The position numbers and the translations under genes are program-made. Shown one piece after another: positions 14,597 through 18,363 of a stretch of 18,363 nucleotides of DNA. Under the pieces are notes generated by a model. It did no database searches. It was not told the DNA's origin and was given only the letters and a program-made list of their open reading frames with translations. The stretch spans positions 1 to 18,363 of the forward strand of contig NZ_CALIST010000025.1 of assembly GCF_938041645.1 (NCBI RefSeq), in the 5' to 3' direction. The DNA comes from an uncultured Campylobacter sp. GTDB lineage: Bacteria; Campylobacterota; Campylobacteria; Campylobacterales; Campylobacteraceae. Position 1 is the stretch's first letter. Every line of letters begins with the position of its first letter.

Positions 14597-15351
14597 TGTC
14601 TAGCCCCCTCCATTAGATCATCCTCGTTTAAGTAGTCCTTGCTCTTTTGCGGATCGAGCTTGATTTTGGTGTCTGCGTCCTTTAACTTCGCGTCGTCGCC
14701 CTTGATCCAGCCTTTGACATAGTTATCGCTGGAAATTCCTATGACGCGCTCGCGCTCCACGACGCTGATAGCCGCCTTTTTCGTGACGCAGGCATGCTCG
14801 CATTTGCCGCAACCCGTGCAGTAGTTGCTATCTACGACGGGCACGAGCAGGGCATGCTTTTCGGTGCGGTCGTTGTGGCGGTAATCGATCCTGAGTGCCT
14901 TATCCATTACGGGGCAGTTTCGCACGCACGCGTCGCATTGGATGCCCGCATAAGCGATGCAATGCTCGGTATCTATGACCGCAACGCCCATCTTGGATAG
15001 ATGCACGTTAAGCTTAGAGTTTTCGCTCACTAAGCCTTTATCTAGCGCGTCGCTAGGACAGGCTGCGACGCAAGGTATGTCGTCGCACATATAGCACGGA
15101 ATTTCGCGCGGGATAAAAAACGGCGTGCCGTTTGCAATAGCGTGATCGCAAAAGCTCGCAAGCTTAAGCGTATCAAACGGGCATGCCTCGACACAAAGCC
15201 CGCACCTTAGGCATTTGCTAAGAAATTCTTTCTCGCTTATAGCTCCGGGCGGGCGGAGTCTGGCGTGCTCGCTAGAGTTTGCGACTCCGAGCCCCAGAAC
15301 GCCTATGCCCGCAGCTAAAGAAAGAATACCTAAGACCTCACGCCTATCCAT
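14593..15351 (-). CDS. napG: Periplasmic ferredoxin-type protein NapG
   Basis: NapG is a Tat-exported iron-sulfur protein that works with NapH in electron transfer to the NapB/NapA pair. The N-terminus MDRREVLGILSLAAGIGVLG carries the twin-arginine motif. Four [4Fe-4S] sites are visible: Cys47/50/53/57, Cys86/89/94/98, Cys131/139/142/146 and Cys178/181/184/188. The third site has a longer first spacing (CIAYAGIQCDAC), typical of NapG. The length of 252 residues is normal. The gene follows napA by 3 bases and overlaps napH by four. Confidence 0.95.
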   Translation of the reverse strand: MDRREVLGILSLAAGIGVLGLGVANSSEHARLRPPGAISEKEFLSKCLRCGLCVEACPFDTLKLASFCDHAIANGTPFFIPREIPCYMCDDIPCVAACPSDALDKGLVSENSKLNVHLSKMGVAVIDTEHCIAYAGIQCDACVRNCPVMDKALRIDYRHNDRTEKHALLVPVVDSNYCTGCGKCEHACVTKKAAISVVERERVIGISSDNYVKGWIKGDDAKLKDADTKIKLDPQKSKDYLNEDDLMEGARQ

Positions 15352-15354
15352 AAT

Positions 15355-18138
15355 TTACGCCTTGTAAATTTTAACCGCGCATTTTTTGTAGTCGGTCTCT
15401 TTTGAAAGCGGACAAGTATGATCGAGCGTGACGCGGTTGATATAAACCTTCTCGTCAAAAAACGGCACGAAAATAAGTCCCTTCGGCGGAATGTTACGTC
15501 CGTGAAAGTCCACGCGCGCTTTGACTTTGCCGCGGCGCGACTCGATCCAGACGATCTCGTTTTGTTGTACGCCGATTTTGGCGCCGTCGGCTTCGTTCAT
15601 ATAGCATCTTGCCTCCGGTACGGCGCGATAAAGCTCTGGCACGCGCATAGTCATAGTGCCGGTGTGCCAGTGCTCCAGCACGCGACCCGTACATAGCCAG
15701 AAAGGATACTCCTCGCTTGGCACTTCTACAGGATCCATATATGGACGGAAGAAAATTTTAGCTTTATTGGCAAGGCTTGTTTTTTCTTCGCCAGAAGTAG
15801 CGGATTTTAGATCGCCGCTAGGAAGCGCCGCCTTTGCGTTACCGTAGAAAGCGAAGTCGCTATCCGGAGCCGCTTTTTTAGCATAAGGATCGTATTGAGC
15901 GTTAAAGCGCCAAAGCGTCTCTTTACCGTCTACGACCGGCCATCTAAGACCGCGCACTCGGTGATAGGTATCGAAATCCGCTAAATCGTGTCCGTGACCG
16001 GTACCGAATTTTCGGTATTCTTCCCAGAGATATTTTTGGATGAAAAAGCCGTATCCTTTAAATTCTTTGCCGTCGCTGCCGATTACGCCGCGAGAGTCGC
16101 CGTTTACTTCGGAGTTATCGAAGCTTGCCATAATCGGATCTTTTGCCGCGAAGGCCTGAGCGTCTTTGTTTGCAAAGAGCACTTCAAATAGTGTAGTCTC
16201 TGGCGTATAGCCGAATTCTGAAATTTTATCCAATACGTTTGGAAGCGTAAGCTTATCATTCACTTTAACCTCGCCCCAGAAATCCTTGAGTTTGAAGCGC
16301 TTGGAAAACTCTAACATCTGCCACGTATCGCTCATAGCGTCGCCCACAGGAAGGACCTGCTGTCTCCACCACTGAGTTCTACGCTCGGCATTGCCGTATG
16401 CGCCCCATTTTTCGTAGATCATCGCCGTAGGCAGGATCAAATCGGCTACCTTCGCGCTTAGTCCGGGATACGGGTCGCTTACTACGATGAAGTTATCCAT
16501 CTCGCGCGCCGCGGCGATCCAATGGTTTGCGTTGGCGATCTGCTGCCACGGGTTGTTGACCTGTACCCATATCCATTTTATCTTGCCATCTTCGAGATTG
16601 CGCAGAGCCTGCACGTAGTGCGCACCCGGTTTTGGGTTTATCGTGCCCTCGGGAAGCTTCCAAATTTTTTCGGAAACCTTTCTGTGAGCGGGATTTGCCA
16701 CGACCATATCGGCAGGTAGTCGGTGAGAAAACGTGCCTACCTCTCTAGCCGTGCCGCAAGCGCTAGGCTGACCGGTAAGCGAAAATGCTCCGCAGCCCGG
16801 CTTGGCTTGCTTGCCGAGCAGGAAATGCACCATATAGCTTTGCTCATTGACCCAGGTTCCTCTTGAGTGCTGATTAAAGCCCATCGTCCAAAAGCTTACT
16901 ACTTTGCGATCTTTTTCTATATAAAAATCTGCCAGCTGCTTTAGCTTGGTCTTAAACGCCTCTAAATCCTCACTTTCGTCACCCTTAGCTAAAGGCGCTA
17001 CGAAATCTAGCGTGTAAGGCTCCAGCGCTTTTTTAAATTCTTCGAAGCTTATGAGCCAGTGGGCATCTGATTTGTCAGAGTGTTTGTTTTCGAGTACATC
17101 GCCCTCTTTCATACCCAGATATGCTAACGTAACGCCCTCGGATTTGCTTAAAATTTTGGATTTTTGCTTAGCCGCGGTATCAAGCTCGGTTTTGCGGTAT
17201 TTTTTATGATTTATATCTTCTCGCAAGCCGTAGCCGATATCCACAGGGCCTGTAGCGAATACACAGTGCTCTTTAATAAATTTCTCATCTATCATATCCG
17301 GGTGGTTGTAGACGATCTCCCTTGCTATGTAGTTCCATATCGCTAAATCGGTATTCGGACGGAATATAATTTCGATATCGGCGATATTTGAAGTGCGGCT
17401 AGAGTAGGTCGAGAGATTTATAACTTTTACGCGGTCCGGGTTGCGAAGCTTGTGGTCGGAGACGCGAGACCAAAGAATCGGGTGCATCTCAGCCATATTT
17501 GCACCCCAAGCGATGATGGTATCAGTTAGCTCGATATCGTCGAAAACGCCCGCAGGCTCGTCAATACCGAAGGTTTGCATAAAACCTACGACGGCGCTGG
17601 CCATGCACTGGCGAGCATTAGGATCGAGATTATTGGAGCGAAAGCCCGCCTTTACTAGTTTTGCTGCGGCGTAACCTTCCGGGATCGTGTATTGACCGCT
17701 ACCAAGTACGGCAAAGCCCTCAGGACCGCCTTCGTTATAGGCTCGCCTAAAATGCTTCTCCATTTCGTCGAACGCTCTTTGCCAGCTGATCTCGATAAAT
17801 TTTCCCTTTTTGTCGAATTCACCTTTGGAATTTACGCGTAAAAGAGGCTTGGTAATGCGATCTGCGCCATACATGATCTTTGCGTTAAAATAGCCTTTGA
17901 TGCAGTTTAGACCGCGATTTACGGGCGCTAACGGATCGCCTTTGACCGCTACGATCTTGCCGTCTTTGGTGGCTACCATGATGCCACAGCCGGTGCCGCA
18001 GAAGCGACAAGCCGCCTTGTCCCAGCGCCAGCCTTTTTCAGCTTCGTCCGCAGCACTAAGACTGCTAGGTAAACTGATGCCCGCAACGCTACAGGCAGCC
18101 GCTGCTGCAGAGCTTTTTATAAAGTCTCGTCTATCCAT
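15355..18138 (-). CDS. napA: Periplasmic nitrate reductase catalytic subunit NapA
   Basis: NapA reduces nitrate to nitrite in the periplasm using a Mo-bis-MGD cofactor and one [4Fe-4S] cluster. The 927-residue precursor starts with Tat signal MDRRDFIKSSAAAAACSVAG. The cluster ligands are Cys44, Cys47, Cys51 and Cys79 (CRFCGTGC, then GLNCIKG). The likely Mo ligand is Cys178 in ARQCMASAVVGF. Later family blocks include ADLILPTAMIYEKWGAYGNA and the C-terminal GRVLEHWHTGTMTMRVPEL cofactor region. The epsilon-type enzyme is longer than the E. coli protein (about 828 residues), as here. It is the first gene of the operon, with AAAGG upstream of the ATG. Confidence 0.97.
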   Translation of the reverse strand: MDRRDFIKSSAAAAACSVAGISLPSSLSAADEAEKGWRWDKAACRFCGTGCGIMVATKDGKIVAVKGDPLAPVNRGLNCIKGYFNAKIMYGADRITKPLLRVNSKGEFDKKGKFIEISWQRAFDEMEKHFRRAYNEGGPEGFAVLGSGQYTIPEGYAAAKLVKAGFRSNNLDPNARQCMASAVVGFMQTFGIDEPAGVFDDIELTDTIIAWGANMAEMHPILWSRVSDHKLRNPDRVKVINLSTYSSRTSNIADIEIIFRPNTDLAIWNYIAREIVYNHPDMIDEKFIKEHCVFATGPVDIGYGLREDINHKKYRKTELDTAAKQKSKILSKSEGVTLAYLGMKEGDVLENKHSDKSDAHWLISFEEFKKALEPYTLDFVAPLAKGDESEDLEAFKTKLKQLADFYIEKDRKVVSFWTMGFNQHSRGTWVNEQSYMVHFLLGKQAKPGCGAFSLTGQPSACGTAREVGTFSHRLPADMVVANPAHRKVSEKIWKLPEGTINPKPGAHYVQALRNLEDGKIKWIWVQVNNPWQQIANANHWIAAAREMDNFIVVSDPYPGLSAKVADLILPTAMIYEKWGAYGNAERRTQWWRQQVLPVGDAMSDTWQMLEFSKRFKLKDFWGEVKVNDKLTLPNVLDKISEFGYTPETTLFEVLFANKDAQAFAAKDPIMASFDNSEVNGDSRGVIGSDGKEFKGYGFFIQKYLWEEYRKFGTGHGHDLADFDTYHRVRGLRWPVVDGKETLWRFNAQYDPYAKKAAPDSDFAFYGNAKAALPSGDLKSATSGEEKTSLANKAKIFFRPYMDPVEVPSEEYPFWLCTGRVLEHWHTGTMTMRVPELYRAVPEARCYMNEADGAKIGVQQNEIVWIESRRGKVKARVDFHGRNIPPKGLIFVPFFDEKVYINRVTLDHTCPLSKETDYKKCAVKIYKA

Positions 18139-18363
18139 GAGATTAACCTTTCGTTTAGAATTTAAATTTCTATTAACGTGTTGGATAATAGCATAAAAAA
18201 ACAGCTTAGTCTAGATTAAAATCAAGGTTTTTTCTACATAGATTTCAGATATAAGATAATAATTTTATAAATTTTAAATTTAGTGGCTCAAATTTTATCA
18301 GGATAGCGAGTTTTTGATAAATTTTAATATAGATTTTCATTTAATTAAATTAATATATTATAC
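18139..18363 (-). promoter_or_regulatory. nap operon upstream region
   Basis: AT-rich leader and promoter region with no gene on either strand up to the window end. On the minus strand, a TATTAT -10 (18190-18185) with TGC just before it predicts transcription start near 18178 and a leader of about 40 bases. No good -35 is present; instead TTGATTTTAATCTA lies there. Confidence 0.6.
18212..18225 (-). promoter_or_regulatory. Candidate FNR/CRP-type operator of napA
   Basis: On the minus strand TTGAT-N4-ATCTA matches the FNR consensus TTGAT-N4-ATCAA with one mismatch. Its centre is about 40-41 bases upstream of the predicted transcription start, the usual position for class II activation by CRP/FNR proteins. 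Confidence 0.5.

Overview
The window looks like a chromosomal segment of a Campylobacter species. The evidence is a tmRNA tag reading (A)NNVKFAPAYAKAA, the nap gene order napA-G-H-B-L-D, and frequent AAATTT/AAATTTTA words between genes. The core genes are GC-richer than in C. jejuni, which suggests one of the oral, higher-GC species (C. gracilis, C. showae and C. rectus are candidates). The species is an inference.

Layout. Positions 11-85 hold an initiator tRNA-fMet. From about 86 to 3455 lies an AT-rich accessory island. It contains a decayed IS1595-family element (about 388-1166, with inverted ends and a 7-bp direct repeat) and a minus-strand run of small genes: a fragment of a membrane protein gene, two paralogous lipoproteins with an SH3-like tail, an Imm40-like protein, a helical protein with an ANLI/ELANP pattern, and a DUF3969-like protein. 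No toxin gene accompanies them, so this reads as an orphan immunity cluster. The island lies between the 3' ends of tRNA-fMet and ssrA (tmRNA, 3456-3816, minus).

Positions 3915-7699 carry panB, a membrane-anchored hypothetical gene with a TTG start, an 870-bp gene-free stretch full of AAATTT/AAATTC words, and ruvB. Positions 7909-9163 form a graveyard: a membrane protein gene broken by an in-frame TGA, a small frameshifted gene overlapping its 3' end, an AT-rich gene remnant, and a recognisable ribD remnant on the minus strand.

Positions 9334-10911 encode an AI-2E/PerM-family transporter with an unusual Ala/Asn-rich N-terminal extension of about 180 residues. After an 810-bp gene-poor gap, the minus strand carries the complete periplasmic nitrate reductase operon, napA-napG-napH-napB-napL-napD (18138 to 11722). 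Several of its junctions overlap by ATGA. NapG/NapH pass electrons from menaquinol, NapB (di-heme) relays them to the molybdenum enzyme NapA, NapD is the maturation chaperone, and NapL is a propeller-like accessory protein. A candidate FNR/CRP-type site lies about 41 bp upstream of the predicted napA transcription start, which fits anaerobic activation.
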